A stretch of DNA of 64,000 nucleotides from positions 124,001 through 188,000 of the forward strand of contig NZ_JABFTT010000005.1 of assembly GCF_021404465.1 (NCBI RefSeq). The letters run 5' to 3'. The notes beneath the pieces were generated by a model, which made no database searches, was not told where the DNA came from, and saw only the letters and a list, made by a program, of their open reading frames with translations. A program made the translations under genes and the position numbers. The stretch is from Billgrantia zhangzhouensis (GTDB taxonomy: Bacteria; Pseudomonadota; Gammaproteobacteria; Pseudomonadales; Halomonadaceae). This document shows positions 1 to 8,339 of the stretch, in pieces; positions within the stretch are counted from its first letter, which is position 1, and every line of letters starts with the position of its first letter.

Positions 1-792
1 GGCCTTGTTGTCGACCGTGACTTCGATCTCGACGTGGGTCGGCTGGTGCGTCCACTGGCTGGCCAGGTTGAGGATGTCCTGGGAGAAAGTGGCCGAGAAC
101 AGGAAGGTCTGACGCTCCTCCTTCTTCGGCGTGTGGCGGATGATGCGCTTGACGTCGGGAATGAAACCCATCGACAGCATGCGATCGGCCTCGTCGAGCA
201 CCAGGATCTCGACCTGGGTCAGGTCGACGTCGCGCTTCTCATGGAAGTCGAGCAGGCGCCCGGGAGTGGCCACCAGAATGTCGAGCTTCTTGCCCAGGTT
301 GTCGCGCTGCTTCTGGTAGTCCATGCCGCCAACCACGCTGGCCACATTGAGGTCGGTGAAACGCGCCAGCGCCTTGGCGTCCTTCTCGATCTGCAGCGCC
401 AGTTCACGGGTCGGCGCCACGATCAGAGCCCGCGGCGCACCCGACTTCTGCCCGTCCGGCGCCTCTTCCTCAAGGAAATAGGCCAGGATAGAGATCAGGA
501 AGGCGGCGGTCTTGCCGGTGCCGGTCTGGGCCTTACCGACCACATCGCCGCCCAGCAGCGTGTGGGCCAGCGCCTCGGCCTGTATCGGCGTGCAGTACTC
601 GAAGCCCAGCGCATGGATGGCACGCATCAGCGGCAAGGGCAGATCGAAGTCGTGAAAGCGCCACTTGCCCGCCACGGCAGGCACCTGAAACTGGCGCAGA
701 TCCCAGTTCGACTGGCGGCGGCGCGGCTTGCGACGACGACGCTTGGGCTTGCGGTTCTCGGCCGGGGCTGTGGTCTGTTCCGACTCGCTCAT
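1..792 (-). CDS. rhlB: ATP-dependent RNA helicase RhlB (N-terminal 264 residues; 3' end outside window)
   Basis: This is a DEAD-box RNA helicase cut by the left window edge. The start is the ATG at 792. Residues 11-27 form a very basic Lys/Arg stretch. The Q-motif region follows, then motif I AQTGTGKT (88-95), PTRELA (127-132), TPGR (176-179), DEAD (200-203) and SAT (233-235). The sequence around motif II ([16 protein letters not shown]) and the phrase [14 protein letters not shown] resemble E. coli RhlB more than RhlE or SrmB. RhlB unwinds structured RNA for RNase E in the degradosome, and rne lies near the other end of this window. The second RecA domain is not visible, so the assignment rests on the first. 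Confidence 0.9.
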   Translation of the reverse strand, partial: MSESEQTTAPAENRKPKRRRRKPRRRQSNWDLRQFQVPAVAGKWRFHDFDLPLPLMRAIHALGFEYCTPIQAEALAHTLLGGDVVGKAQTGTGKTAAFLISILAYFLEEEAPDGQKSGAPRALIVAPTRELALQIEKDAKALARFTDLNVASVVGGMDYQKQRDNLGKKLDILVATPGRLLDFHEKRDVDLTQVEILVLDEADRMLSMGFIPDVKRIIRHTPKKEERQTFLFSATFSQDILNLASQWTHQPTHVEIEVTVDNKA

Positions 793-983
793 AGGCTGTG
801 TGTCTTGTCCGTTGCAATGGGTGAAGGAAACGCTGCGTCGACTCGCTCGTCGATTCGTTCAGCACTTCCTGAACTTCGTACAGCCGCATATTGTACCAGC
901 CTATGGCGATGAGGGCGCGCCTCTTGCATCGGACTGGTAGAATGCACGCTCAGCAGCCACTCAACACCATGGAGCCAGGCCCG

Positions 984-1232
984 ATGACACGCCGCAAGAA
1001 GACTCGCTCGCTGGCCGACAAGGTGACCATCCGCACCGGCAAACGCAAGGATTACAAGAAGTGGCGCCACGAGAATCCCGATCAGGTGACCTCGTCGCGC
1101 CGCTTCACCCAGAAGAAGCGCCAGCAGCGTAAGCTGCAGGCGGCGCGCAAGCTGGCCCGCCAGGAGCAGGGCGCCAGCATCGCCATCCATCCCGAACCTA
1201 CATCGACATCTAGTGAGGAGCGCGACGAGTGA
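984..1232 (+). CDS. small highly basic hypothetical protein
   Basis: This predicts an 82-residue protein of unknown function. Its first 60 residues are rich in Lys and Arg (for example KTRSLADK and [13 protein letters not shown]), and its tail is acidic and Ser/Thr-rich. There is no membrane segment or signal peptide. I chose the ATG at 984 because GGAG lies nine bases upstream; an in-frame ATG at 969 has no such site. The stop codon overlaps the GTG start of xthA (GTGA), so the two are probably translationally coupled. Composition suggests nucleic-acid or ribosome binding, but that is inference only. I do not recognise the family. Confidence 0.7.
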   Translation: MTRRKKTRSLADKVTIRTGKRKDYKKWRHENPDQVTSSRRFTQKKRQQRKLQAARKLARQEQGASIAIHPEPTSTSSEERDE

Positions 1233-2062
1233 TACGCCTGGTCTCGTTCAACATCAACGGGCTGCGCGCCCGCATGCACCAGCTCGAGGCGCTGATCGCC
1301 ACTCACCAGCCGTTGGTGATCGGGCTGCAGGAAACCAAGGTCCACGACGACGAGTTTCCCCGCGAGGCGGTCGAGGCCATGGGCTACCACGTCCATTACC
1401 ATGGCCAGAAAGGCCACTACGGTGTCGCACTGATGTGTCACAAGGCGCTCTGCCCCAGCGGGCCAGAGGAGGTCTTCTTCGGCCTGCCGGGCGACGGCGA
1501 AGAGTCCCAGCGCCGCTTGATCGGGGCACGGCTGCGCACCGCCGACGGCGAGACGCTGACCGTGTGGAACGGCTACTTCCCGCAGGGCGAGAACGTCGCC
1601 CACCCGACCAAATTTCCCAACAAGCGTGAGTTCTACGCCCAACTGATCCAACTGCTGCGCGAACGGCACCGCCCCGACGAGCGGCTGGCGGTGATGGGAG
1701 ATTTCAACATCTCCCCCGAGGATATCGACATCGGCATCGGCGAGGATAACCGCAAGCGCTGGCTGCGCGAAGGCAAGACCAGCTTCCAGCCCATCGAACG
1801 GGAGTGGCTCGGCACGCTCAAGGCGTGGGGGCTAACCGACAGCTATCGCGTTCGCTACCCCCAGGTGGACGACCGCTTCAGTTGGTTCGACTACCGCTCC
1901 CGCGGTTTCGAACGCGAGCCCAGGCGCGGGCTGCGCATCGATTACATCCTGGTCACCGACCCCTTGGCCAAGCAGGTGCGCGACGCCGGCATCGACTACG
2001 ACCTGCGCGGCATGGAGCGACCTTCGGATCACGCCCCGGTGTGGACCGACTTCGACATCTGA
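1229..2062 (+). CDS. xthA: exodeoxyribonuclease III
   Basis: This is a 277-residue endonuclease/exonuclease/phosphatase-fold enzyme, close in length to E. coli XthA (268). It removes 3' blocking groups, cleaves abasic sites and degrades duplex DNA 3' to 5'. Visible hallmarks are the N-terminal FNINGLRA, the metal-binding Glu in GLQETKVHD (E35), [13 protein letters not shown] in the middle, and the catalytic C-terminal SDHAPVW. The start is GTG at 1229, preceded by GAGGAG eight bases upstream, and it overlaps the stop of the small basic gene. The gene converges with the TPR gene, 34 bases away. Confidence 0.95.
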   Translation: MIRLVSFNINGLRARMHQLEALIATHQPLVIGLQETKVHDDEFPREAVEAMGYHVHYHGQKGHYGVALMCHKALCPSGPEEVFFGLPGDGEESQRRLIGARLRTADGETLTVWNGYFPQGENVAHPTKFPNKREFYAQLIQLLRERHRPDERLAVMGDFNISPEDIDIGIGEDNRKRWLREGKTSFQPIEREWLGTLKAWGLTDSYRVRYPQVDDRFSWFDYRSRGFEREPRRGLRIDYILVTDPLAKQVRDAGIDYDLRGMERPSDHAPVWTDFDI

Positions 2063-2096
2063 AACCAGACGTCTCGGCCCGCAGGGAAAGCCTCCC

Positions 2097-3191
2097 CTAA
2101 CGGGTCGAGAGCCAGCGCGGGTCGACTTCGGCTCCAAGACGCTGCGCTTGCTGCATGGCCTGCTGTGCCAGCTCGAGTCGACCCCAGGTATGGGCCAGCA
2201 GGCCCAGGCGCCGCCAATCTTGGCCTTCTCCACTGCGCCGCGCCAGCTCGCGCCAGGCCTCGAGCGCGCGCTCGCGATCGCGGGCCGCTTCCCAGGCACG
2301 GGCCAACAGGCGCCGATGTTCCAGACTATCGGGTAGCGCTTCTTCTTCCAGCGCCACTTGTAGATATTCGGCGGCCCGGGCCGGAGTGCCGGAGGCCAGG
2401 TGCAGCTCGATGCGCTGGCGCAGGTCGTCCTCCCCTGCCAGCACCCCGAGCCGCCAGCCAGCCTCCCAGATCGCCGCAGCCCGCTGCGCATCGCCAAGCC
2501 CCTGAGCCAACGCCGCCGCCCGGCGCCACGCGGCGGGCTCGGCCTGTGCGTTCAGCGAAGCCTCCAATCTTGCCAGCGCCTGCTCGCCGCGCCCGGCACG
2601 CTGGAATACGGTAGCCGCCAGCACCTGGCGGCGCTCACCCGGCGCCGGGTCATCGGCCAACGCACGCTCGACCCACTGCGCCGCTTCCTCCCAGCGCTCC
2701 AGTTCCGCCAAAGCACGCGCCAGCCGCCAATGGTCGTCGGGGCTGCCGTCATGTCGCTGATTCCAGTCGAGCCACAGCATCACTGCCGCTTCCGTCTGGC
2801 CGGCAGCCAAGCGCAGCCGGGCCTCCTCTCGCAACCAGCGGTCACGCTGCACCTGCGGTGCCTCCTGGGTGCGGCGAGCTTGGCGCAGCTGCTCGGCAGC
2901 CGCTTCATGCTGTCCCACTTCGGTCGCGGCACCCGCAGCCAGTTGGCGATACAGGGCGCTGGCCCAGCGGTCGGCGGCATTGCCTCCCTCGAAACGCTGC
3001 GCCTGAGCACGAGCGCGCTCGGCCACCCCCTCGTGCTCGCCTTGCCGTAGCGCCTGCTGAAGCTGCTCCAGGTCGGCGATGATATCGCCGGAGAGAGCCG
3101 GTGCCTGGGCCGCCGCCGAAGCCGCTGCCAGCAGCCCGACATAAATGACGAGACCACAGACCACGAGATATCGTACGGCACGCATTGCCAT
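2097..3191 (-). CDS. TPR-repeat protein, last gene of the TonB2-type operon
   Basis: This is a 364-residue protein with an N-terminal signal peptide or anchor (about residues 1-30, ending near ASAAAQA). It is followed by repeated Ala/Leu/Glu/Trp-rich helical pairs typical of tetratricopeptide repeats (for example WRLARALAELERWEEAAQWVERAL). It is probably periplasmic. It starts three bases after the TonB stop codon, so it is the distal gene of the DUF3450-TtpC-ExbB-ExbD-TonB operon. TPR proteins are regular members of such clusters in Vibrio and Shewanella relatives, where they are thought to assist energy transfer to receptors. Its exact role here is inferred from context. Confidence 0.82.
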   Translation of the reverse strand: MAMRAVRYLVVCGLVIYVGLLAAASAAAQAPALSGDIIADLEQLQQALRQGEHEGVAERARAQAQRFEGGNAADRWASALYRQLAAGAATEVGQHEAAAEQLRQARRTQEAPQVQRDRWLREEARLRLAAGQTEAAVMLWLDWNQRHDGSPDDHWRLARALAELERWEEAAQWVERALADDPAPGERRQVLAATVFQRAGRGEQALARLEASLNAQAEPAAWRRAAALAQGLGDAQRAAAIWEAGWRLGVLAGEDDLRQRIELHLASGTPARAAEYLQVALEEEALPDSLEHRRLLARAWEAARDRERALEAWRELARRSGEGQDWRRLGLLAHTWGRLELAQQAMQQAQRLGAEVDPRWLSTR

Positions 3192-3194
3192 GGC

Positions 3195-3935
3195 TCACCT
3201 CAACTGGAATTCCAGGCGCTGCCGTGCACGGCGCACGCCGTTGGCCGGTTCGAACTGCCAGCGCGCCACTGCCTGTTCGGCGGCCGAATCGAAGACGTTG
3301 CGCGGCTGCGACTCGACCACCCGGATGGAGGAGCGATCGACGCTGCCGTCGGGACGAATCAGGAACTGCAGCTCCACGTGCCCCTCCAGGCCACGCCGCT
3401 GGGCACGCGAGGGGTACTCAGGCGGCACGCGGTTGGTTGGCGTGATCTCGCCAACATCCACCGGCCCTTGCTCGGCGGGCGCAGGCTCGGCCGGGGCCGC
3501 ACTCGGTGCCGGCGACGGGCTCGGCTGGGGAGACGGCGCCGGTGCCGGCTCGGGCTCTGGCCGAGGTTGCGGAGCAGGCTCCGGCGGCGGCTCAGGCCGA
3601 GCCTCGGCGAGTTCCGGCAGGCTGGCATCGAATTCCAGCGGCTCCATCGGCTCTGGCGGCAATTCCGGCTCGGGCATGGCGATCGCACTTTCCACCGGTG
3701 GCAGCGGTTCCGGCTGGGGCGGCGGTGTCGCTTCGGCCTGGGGAGGCGGCGGTTCGGCGCTGGGCTCGACCACTTCCTCCTGCACCGGCTCGGGAGCCTC
3801 GACCATGCTCAGTGTCAGGCTCGCGTCAATGACGTCGAACTTCTCTTCCGGCGGCGCCACCAGCAGTGCCAGCAGCCAGAACAGCAACAGTGCGAGAGCC
3901 ACCCCGCCCAGCGATGAGAACGGTATGCGCGTCAC
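3195..3935 (-). CDS. tonB: energy transducer TonB
   Basis: This is a 246-residue inner-membrane anchored protein that carries proton-motive-force energy to outer-membrane receptors. It has one N-terminal membrane helix (about 9-27, ALALLLFWLLALLV). A long periplasmic Pro/Glu/Ala-rich spacer follows (about 48-155). The C-terminal TonB domain has the typical PPEYPSRAQRRGLEGHV start, and AVARWQFEPA lies near the end. The start is GTG, overlapping the exbD stop codon (GTGA at 3932-3935). The three receptor genes 5-9 kb away are its likely clients. Confidence 0.93.
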   Translation of the reverse strand: MTRIPFSSLGGVALALLLFWLLALLVAPPEEKFDVIDASLTLSMVEAPEPVQEEVVEPSAEPPPPQAEATPPPQPEPLPPVESAIAMPEPELPPEPMEPLEFDASLPELAEARPEPPPEPAPQPRPEPEPAPAPSPQPSPSPAPSAAPAEPAPAEQGPVDVGEITPTNRVPPEYPSRAQRRGLEGHVELQFLIRPDGSVDRSSIRVVESQPRNVFDSAAEQAVARWQFEPANGVRRARQRLEFQLR

Positions 3936-4339
3936 GGCCTGCTCCGGCTGGCGGCCACGGCCACCTGCTCCACGCCGGCCTCACGGATGCGATCCATCAC
4001 TTCGATCAACAGACCGGTCGTCGAGTCGCGATCGGCCTGGATCACCACCGAGCCGTCATCACTCACCAGCGAGGCCACTTCACCTCCGACACGGTGCAGG
4101 TCCACTGCGCGACCGTCGACCCATACCGCGCCTTCCGGGGTAATGGCGACCATCACCTGGGCATCGGGCCGAGGTGAGGCGGCACTGGATTCGGGACGCT
4201 CGATCTCTACCCCGCTCTCCTTGATGAAGCTGGTAGTCACGATGAAGAAAATCAGCATGATGAAGACGACGTCCAGCATCGGGGTCAGGTTGACCTCGCT
4301 GGCTTCACCGTCGTCGGCGCCTAGGCGGCGTCTACGCAT
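3932..4339 (-). CDS. exbD: biopolymer transport protein ExbD
   Basis: This is a 135-residue ExbD/TolR-family protein. A short cytoplasmic N-terminus (MRRRRLG) leads into NLTPMLDVVFIMLIFFIVTTSF. That single membrane helix contains the proton-translocating Asp (D23) conserved in the family. A periplasmic domain follows. It works with ExbB and TtpC as the proton-driven motor for TonB. The start overlaps the end of exbB by eight bases and the stop overlaps the start of tonB, so the operon is tightly coupled. Confidence 0.93.
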   Translation of the reverse strand: MRRRRLGADDGEASEVNLTPMLDVVFIMLIFFIVTTSFIKESGVEIERPESSAASPRPDAQVMVAITPEGAVWVDGRAVDLHRVGGEVASLVSDDGSVVIQADRDSTTGLLIEVMDRIREAGVEQVAVAASRSRP

Positions 4340-4865
4340 CGGTATCCTCCACGGCGCGGGCCAGGCGGTCGTGCAACCGCTGGTCTTCGCGTCGAATGAT
4401 CTGCTCGAGGCGGCTGGTGAACAGCAACCCCACCACTGCCACCGCCATGCCGGTCAAGGTCGGCAGGGTGGCACGGGCAACGCCATCGGCCATGGCGCGG
4501 GCCTGGCTGGTATCGGTCATAGCCAGGCTGTCGAAAACGGCGATCATGCCGGTCACGGTACCCAGCAGCCCCAGCAGCGGGCACAGCGCCACCAGCAGCT
4601 TGAGCCAAGGCAGCGGGCGGCGCAGCCGCCCGATCAGCTCACGCGCCCAAGCCTCGCGCAGGGTCAGCGCGCTCCAGCTCAAGTGGTCCTGGCGCGCCGC
4701 CCAGCGCTCGATCAGCGCCCGTCGTGCGCGACGATAGGTGATGCGGAAGTACCACACGCGCTCCAGCGCCAGGCTGAACAGCACCATCGCCACCAGGGCG
4801 ATCATCACCAGGACCGAACCGCCCGCCTCGACCAGGCGTTCCAGCGGTTCAAACCAGAGCGGCAT
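4332..4865 (-). CDS. exbB: ExbB-family proton channel protein (short ExbB of a TonB2-type system)
   Basis: This is a MotA/TolQ/ExbB-family protein of 177 residues, with membrane helices near the N-terminus (VLVMIALVAMVLFSLALE) and in the core. The family signature LLGLLGTVTGMI is present, as is a C-terminal helix (GMAVAVVGLLFTSRLEQII). I chose the ATG at 4865, which yields MPLWFEPLE and overlaps the ttpC stop; an in-frame ATG at 4892 would add nine residues. It pairs with the downstream exbD as the TonB motor. Its short length fits the ExbB2 type seen together with TtpC. Confidence 0.88.
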   Translation of the reverse strand: MPLWFEPLERLVEAGGSVLVMIALVAMVLFSLALERVWYFRITYRRARRALIERWAARQDHLSWSALTLREAWARELIGRLRRPLPWLKLLVALCPLLGLLGTVTGMIAVFDSLAMTDTSQARAMADGVARATLPTLTGMAVAVVGLLFTSRLEQIIRREDQRLHDRLARAVEDTDA

Positions 4866-6228
4866 TGCGGCGTGCGCTCCCGGTCGCGGCATCGGGCCCG
4901 TGCGGGCGATGTTCGAGCTGCTCGGCCAGAGCGGCGCTGGCCTGGCCCTCGACCAACCCTGCCAGGCAGCGGCTGCGTCCGGCCAAAGCCGTATGCGCGA
5001 ACAGCAGTGGTACGGCCGTGATCAGGCCCAGCACCGTGGTCACCAGCGCCTGGCTGATGCCGCCCGCCATCAGTTGCGGATCGCCGGTACCGAATACGGT
5101 GATCGCCTGGAAGGTGACAATCATCCCAGTCACGGTACCCAGCAAGCCCAGCAGCGGCGCCACGGCGGCCAGCAGCTTGACCAGCGGCTGGCCACGCTCC
5201 AGGCGCGGTAGCTCCGCCAGCACCGCTTCGTCGAGGCGAGCCTCCAGCGCCTCCGGCACCGGATCGTCCTGCAGCGCGCGGAAGCGCAGCAGCACGCGCC
5301 CGAGCGGATTGTCCTCGCGCAATGTGGTGAGATCGCGCAACTGGCGTCGCATGGCCAGGCTGACGCGCAGCAGATAGGCATATTGCAGTAGGGCAACCAG
5401 CAGGCCGATGCCCCCCAGTCCCACCACCACATAGCCGACCGCCCCCCCCTGGTGGAAGCGTTCGAGCAGGCTCGGCCGCTGGGCCAGGGCCGCCATGACC
5501 TGGCCGCGAGTCGGATCGAACGTCAGCGAGCGCGACTCGCCGGCATGGAACGCCGCCAGGCTCGCGGCGACTTCACGCGGGGTACGCTCAACTACCGACA
5601 GGGCCCGGTCGTCGGCGCCGCGACGCAGCAGATGACCATCAGTGAAGGCGGTGAAATCGCCGACGCGGATCACGTCTCGCGCCGCAATCTCGCCATCGGC
5701 CGCAGCCACAGGCGCCTCGAAGCGAACCACCCGCGCAGTATCGGCGGTCAGCGCTACCAGGCTGTCTGCGAAGGCTTCTAGATGCTCGAGTTCGAGCACT
5801 TCGGCATCGTCGAGTCGCGGCGGCAGCTCAGCGCCCTGCACTACCAACCAGCTGTCGGCCAGACCATCGCGCAACTCGCCACTGTGCTGGGCGAGTGAGG
5901 CCAGGATCGCTTCGAGGTCGTCACCCTGTTCCTGTTGACGCGCTTCGAGTTCGGCCTGTCGCTCGTTCAGCGCCAGGGCCTCGGCCTGCAATTCGGTGTT
6001 GCGCACCTCGGCCTGCCGATGGGCGGTGCGAGCCTCCTCGAGAGCGGCTTCCAGAGCATCGCGATCCTCCACGAGTTCGGCCAGCCGCGCCCGGTCACGA
6101 GCCTCGGCAGCCTCACGCTCGGCACGCAGGGTGGTCAGCGGTTCCGATTGTGCCTGGAGGCTCGCCGAGACACTCATGAGGCCTATCACTATCAACAGGA
6201 GGCCTGGAGCAAAACGCGACAGTCTCAT
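4849..6228 (-). CDS. ttpC: TtpC-like MotA/TolQ/ExbB proton channel protein with long periplasmic domain
   Basis: This is a 459-residue protein with three parts. It has an N-terminal signal sequence (about 1-27), a coiled-coil and globular periplasmic region (about 28-260), and a C-terminal ExbB-like membrane domain. That domain contains GYVVVGLGGIGLLVALLQYAYLL and the signature LLGLLGTVTGMI. Architecture and neighbours match TtpC, which Vibrio TonB2 systems need for siderophore uptake. The start at 6228 overlaps the DUF3450 stop (ATGA). The stop lies inside the next exbB gene. Confidence 0.88.
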   Translation of the reverse strand: MRLSRFAPGLLLIVIGLMSVSASLQAQSEPLTTLRAEREAAEARDRARLAELVEDRDALEAALEEARTAHRQAEVRNTELQAEALALNERQAELEARQQEQGDDLEAILASLAQHSGELRDGLADSWLVVQGAELPPRLDDAEVLELEHLEAFADSLVALTADTARVVRFEAPVAAADGEIAARDVIRVGDFTAFTDGHLLRRGADDRALSVVERTPREVAASLAAFHAGESRSLTFDPTRGQVMAALAQRPSLLERFHQGGAVGYVVVGLGGIGLLVALLQYAYLLRVSLAMRRQLRDLTTLREDNPLGRVLLRFRALQDDPVPEALEARLDEAVLAELPRLERGQPLVKLLAAVAPLLGLLGTVTGMIVTFQAITVFGTGDPQLMAGGISQALVTTVLGLITAVPLLFAHTALAGRSRCLAGLVEGQASAALAEQLEHRPHGPDAATGSARRNAALV

Positions 6229-6998
6229 GCGCCGCCCTCCTCGGTGCGTTCGAGCGGCTGCGAAATGGGTAGCTCGAGAAGTTCGGGGGCGCGGCGATCG
6301 CGTGCGATACGCAGGCCATCGCGCACATCGCGACGCTGGGCTTCGTCGAGCGGTGCCCAACTGCCGGTATCGGCCTGCCACACGCGCCCGGCGCGGCCGT
6401 CTGGGGTCAGATAATAGAAGCCCACGCGCCCAAGCCTCAGGTAGTCCACCTCCCGTCGCGAATCTCCCTCTCCGAGGTAGCCGCGCCAGGCATCGACTTC
6501 GCGGCCGTAATCCAGCTCGGCGCGCCACGCTGCGACGATCCGCTCCCAGCGCTCGGCGCTGGTCAGTTCATCGGCCTGGGAACGCAGACTGGCAACCCGT
6601 GCCTGACGCTCCTCGCGCAGGAACGGCATGTCGTCGTCGACCCACTGCTCGAGCCGCTCGATCAGGCGCTCCTGCAGTACCGGCAAGGCTTCACGGGTTT
6701 CCGCCAAAGTATCGAGCGCCGCCTCGCGGCGATCCAGCATGGCAGCCTGGTGCTCGAGCCGCGGCGCCAGCTCGGTGTTCTCGCGTGCCAGCCTGCGCTC
6801 GGCACGCTCCAGCTCGCGTAGTTCCTCGAGCATGGCTCGCGCCTCGTCGTCGGCAGCGTCGATACTGGCCTGCAGTGCGGCCTGGCTACGCTGAGCCTCT
6901 CTCGCCTCCTGCTGTAGCGCGGGGTCGGCGGACGCCGAGGCGGCCAGACTCAGCCAGAGAATTGCCCCCCAGAGGCATGGATGGCGAAACGATCTCAC
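6225..6998 (-). CDS. DUF3450 family periplasmic coiled-coil protein
   Basis: This is a 257-residue protein with a signal peptide (about 1-24, ending ASASA). An Ala/Glu/Arg-rich coiled coil spans about residues 25-110. A C-terminal region with VDYLRLGRVGFYYLTPDG is characteristic of DUF3450. Proteins of this family are the first gene of TtpC/ExbB/ExbD/TonB clusters in marine gammaproteobacteria, but their biochemical role is not established. The start is GTG at 6998 with AGGAG seven bases upstream. It is the first gene of the leftward operon, downstream of the Fur-type palindromes near 7.1 kb. Confidence 0.85.
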   Translation of the reverse strand: MRSFRHPCLWGAILWLSLAASASADPALQQEAREAQRSQAALQASIDAADDEARAMLEELRELERAERRLARENTELAPRLEHQAAMLDRREAALDTLAETREALPVLQERLIERLEQWVDDDMPFLREERQARVASLRSQADELTSAERWERIVAAWRAELDYGREVDAWRGYLGEGDSRREVDYLRLGRVGFYYLTPDGRAGRVWQADTGSWAPLDEAQRRDVRDGLRIARDRRAPELLELPISQPLERTEEGGA

Positions 6999-7070
6999 GT
7001 GCGAACTCCTGGCAGAAACACTCTATGAACAAACGATGCCGCCCATGTGGGCAGGGCAAGACGATGCCAT

Positions 7071-7099
7071 AAATGATAACCGTTATCAATGATAATTAG
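7071..7099. promoter_or_regulatory. overlapping Fur-type palindromes upstream of the DUF3450/TonB2 operon
   Basis: The run contains a near-perfect 15-base palindrome TGATAACCGTTATCA at 7074-7088. It overlaps a second one, TTATCAATGATAA (7083-7095), in the 6-1-6 pattern of Fur boxes. It lies about 75 bases upstream of the leftward DUF3450 start and about 205 upstream of the araC-type gene. Iron-responsive repression is inferred from the match to the Fur consensus. Confidence 0.8.
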
Positions 7100-7121
7100 C
7101 GCATCGCTACCCTTCGGCACA

Positions 7122-7150
7122 GATCATAATCATAATCCTTATCATTGAGA
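7122..7150. promoter_or_regulatory. second Fur-type site in the same intergenic region
   Basis: The run ATAATCATAATCCTTATCATT is an AT-rich, partly palindromic match to the Fur consensus, 23 bases from the first cluster. It is placed to serve the rightward regulator gene, the leftward operon, or both. Apart from these sites the 304-base gap 6999-7302 holds no gene that I can support. Confidence 0.7.
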
Positions 7151-7302
7151 TTGTAAGGACAAACGCTATACTACCTTCCATCGTCCCACATCAAGATCGA
7201 CACTGTTGCTCCCATGCCATTGCATACTCATGCCGCTATCGCTGCCTCAACTTGCCATGGCAACCACACTGCTATTCTCTGCACCACATGCGGAGCAATG
7301 GC

Positions 7303-8238
7303 ATGACGATGGCCACCGCCGCTTGCCAGCATACCTCCCGCGACCTGAGGACCTATGGGGAGCGCTACGGCATCGACTACCGCTTCCCCCAGCAGCCTCC
7401 CGGAGCGGCTGGGCAGGCCATTCTTCGCGGGCGCATTCTCGAACTCTCCCCGGCAGCCGGCATGCAACTGGTCGCTTCTGACATTGAGGTATTACAGCGC
7501 TACGACTCCCGTTCACACCGCCCTGCCCCGCTGGCGATCATCGTCATGCTGGAGGGACATGCGGAGATTGGCCTGGGTGAAAAGCGCCTTGCGCTCACCT
7601 CCGGCATGGCGCTGAGCGTCCGACTGGACGAGCGCGAAGGCCTGCAGGCCATGCAGCTCCCCAACCAACGCATACGCGCCCTGACCCTGGCGCTGGACAC
7701 GCCACGCCTGACCGATGCGCTTGGCGGCAGACGGCAACCGCCAGGCTCGAGCCTGCATGCCTGGACACTACCTACCGGCTTACAGCAACTGCTGGACCAG
7801 GCCCTGAATTCCCCTCTGGCCGGCATGGCATCGCGCCTGCAATGGGAAGGACTGGCGCTGCAGCTGTTGGCTCATGGCCTGCCACCAGAGCTGGACATAT
7901 CCTCCGCCCGGCTTTCCCCCGGGGAGTGGCAGCGCCTGGAGCGTGTCCGCGAACAGCTGCAACGCTGCCCGGCACACTCGCACCGCTTGTCAGCGCTGGC
8001 CGAACTGGCCGCCATGAGCCCCGCTACCCTACGCCGTAAGTTCCAGGCGGCATACGGTAGCTCCATCTTCGATTTTCTGCGCGAACGGCGCCTCGAACAC
8101 GCTCGCGAGCTGCTGCTGCAAGGTCACGGTATCGAACGCGCCGCTCAGTGCGCCGGCTATCGGCATGCCAACAACTTCACCACGGCCTTCCGCCAGCGCT
8201 ACGGCTATCCGCCAAGTTTCCTGCGCCGGGCAGACTGA
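7303..8238 (+). CDS. AraC/PchR-family transcriptional regulator of siderophore uptake
   Basis: This is a 311-residue regulator. The N-terminal half resembles the ligand-sensing part of PchR/YbtA-like regulators (for example the conserved stretch around APLAIIVMLEGHAEIGLGEK). The C-terminal ~100 residues form a double helix-turn-helix AraC domain (LSALAELAAMSPATLRRKFQ, then AAQCAGYRHANNFTTAFRQRYGYPPS). PchR-type proteins activate receptor and transport genes when a ferric siderophore is present. I chose the ATG at 7303, with GGAG seven bases upstream; in-frame ATGs at 7252, 7288 and 7309 are alternatives. The receptor gene 101 bases downstream is a likely target. Confidence 0.88.
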   Translation: MTMATAACQHTSRDLRTYGERYGIDYRFPQQPPGAAGQAILRGRILELSPAAGMQLVASDIEVLQRYDSRSHRPAPLAIIVMLEGHAEIGLGEKRLALTSGMALSVRLDEREGLQAMQLPNQRIRALTLALDTPRLTDALGGRRQPPGSSLHAWTLPTGLQQLLDQALNSPLAGMASRLQWEGLALQLLAHGLPPELDISSARLSPGEWQRLERVREQLQRCPAHSHRLSALAELAAMSPATLRRKFQAAYGSSIFDFLRERRLEHARELLLQGHGIERAAQCAGYRHANNFTTAFRQRYGYPPSFLRRAD

Positions 8239-8292
8239 GCACTGCGCAGAGAAAGCTGAGCAGGCGGCAGAGGACGGCAACGCCCAACAAAG

Positions 8293-8315
8293 GAATAATT
8301 CTCATTACCGATGAG
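8293..8315. promoter_or_regulatory. Fur-like operator upstream of first TonB-dependent receptor
   Basis: The AT-rich run AATAATTCTCATTACCGATGA, about 25-45 bases before the receptor start, matches the Fur consensus in most positions (ATAATtcTCATTA). It is set apart from the GC-rich surroundings. Iron repression is inferred. Confidence 0.6.
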
Positions 8316-8339
8316 ATACCATTCCGCAGAGGAACCGTC

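Noticed and set aside
34..912. 292-codon plus-strand frame opposite rhlB
   Set aside because: The opposite strand encodes all DEAD-box motifs in order; the plus-strand product has none.
8148..8339. N-terminal extension of the first TonB-dependent receptor
   Set aside because: It would overlap the AraC-type gene and cross a Fur-like site. The ATG at 8340 starts directly with a signal peptide.
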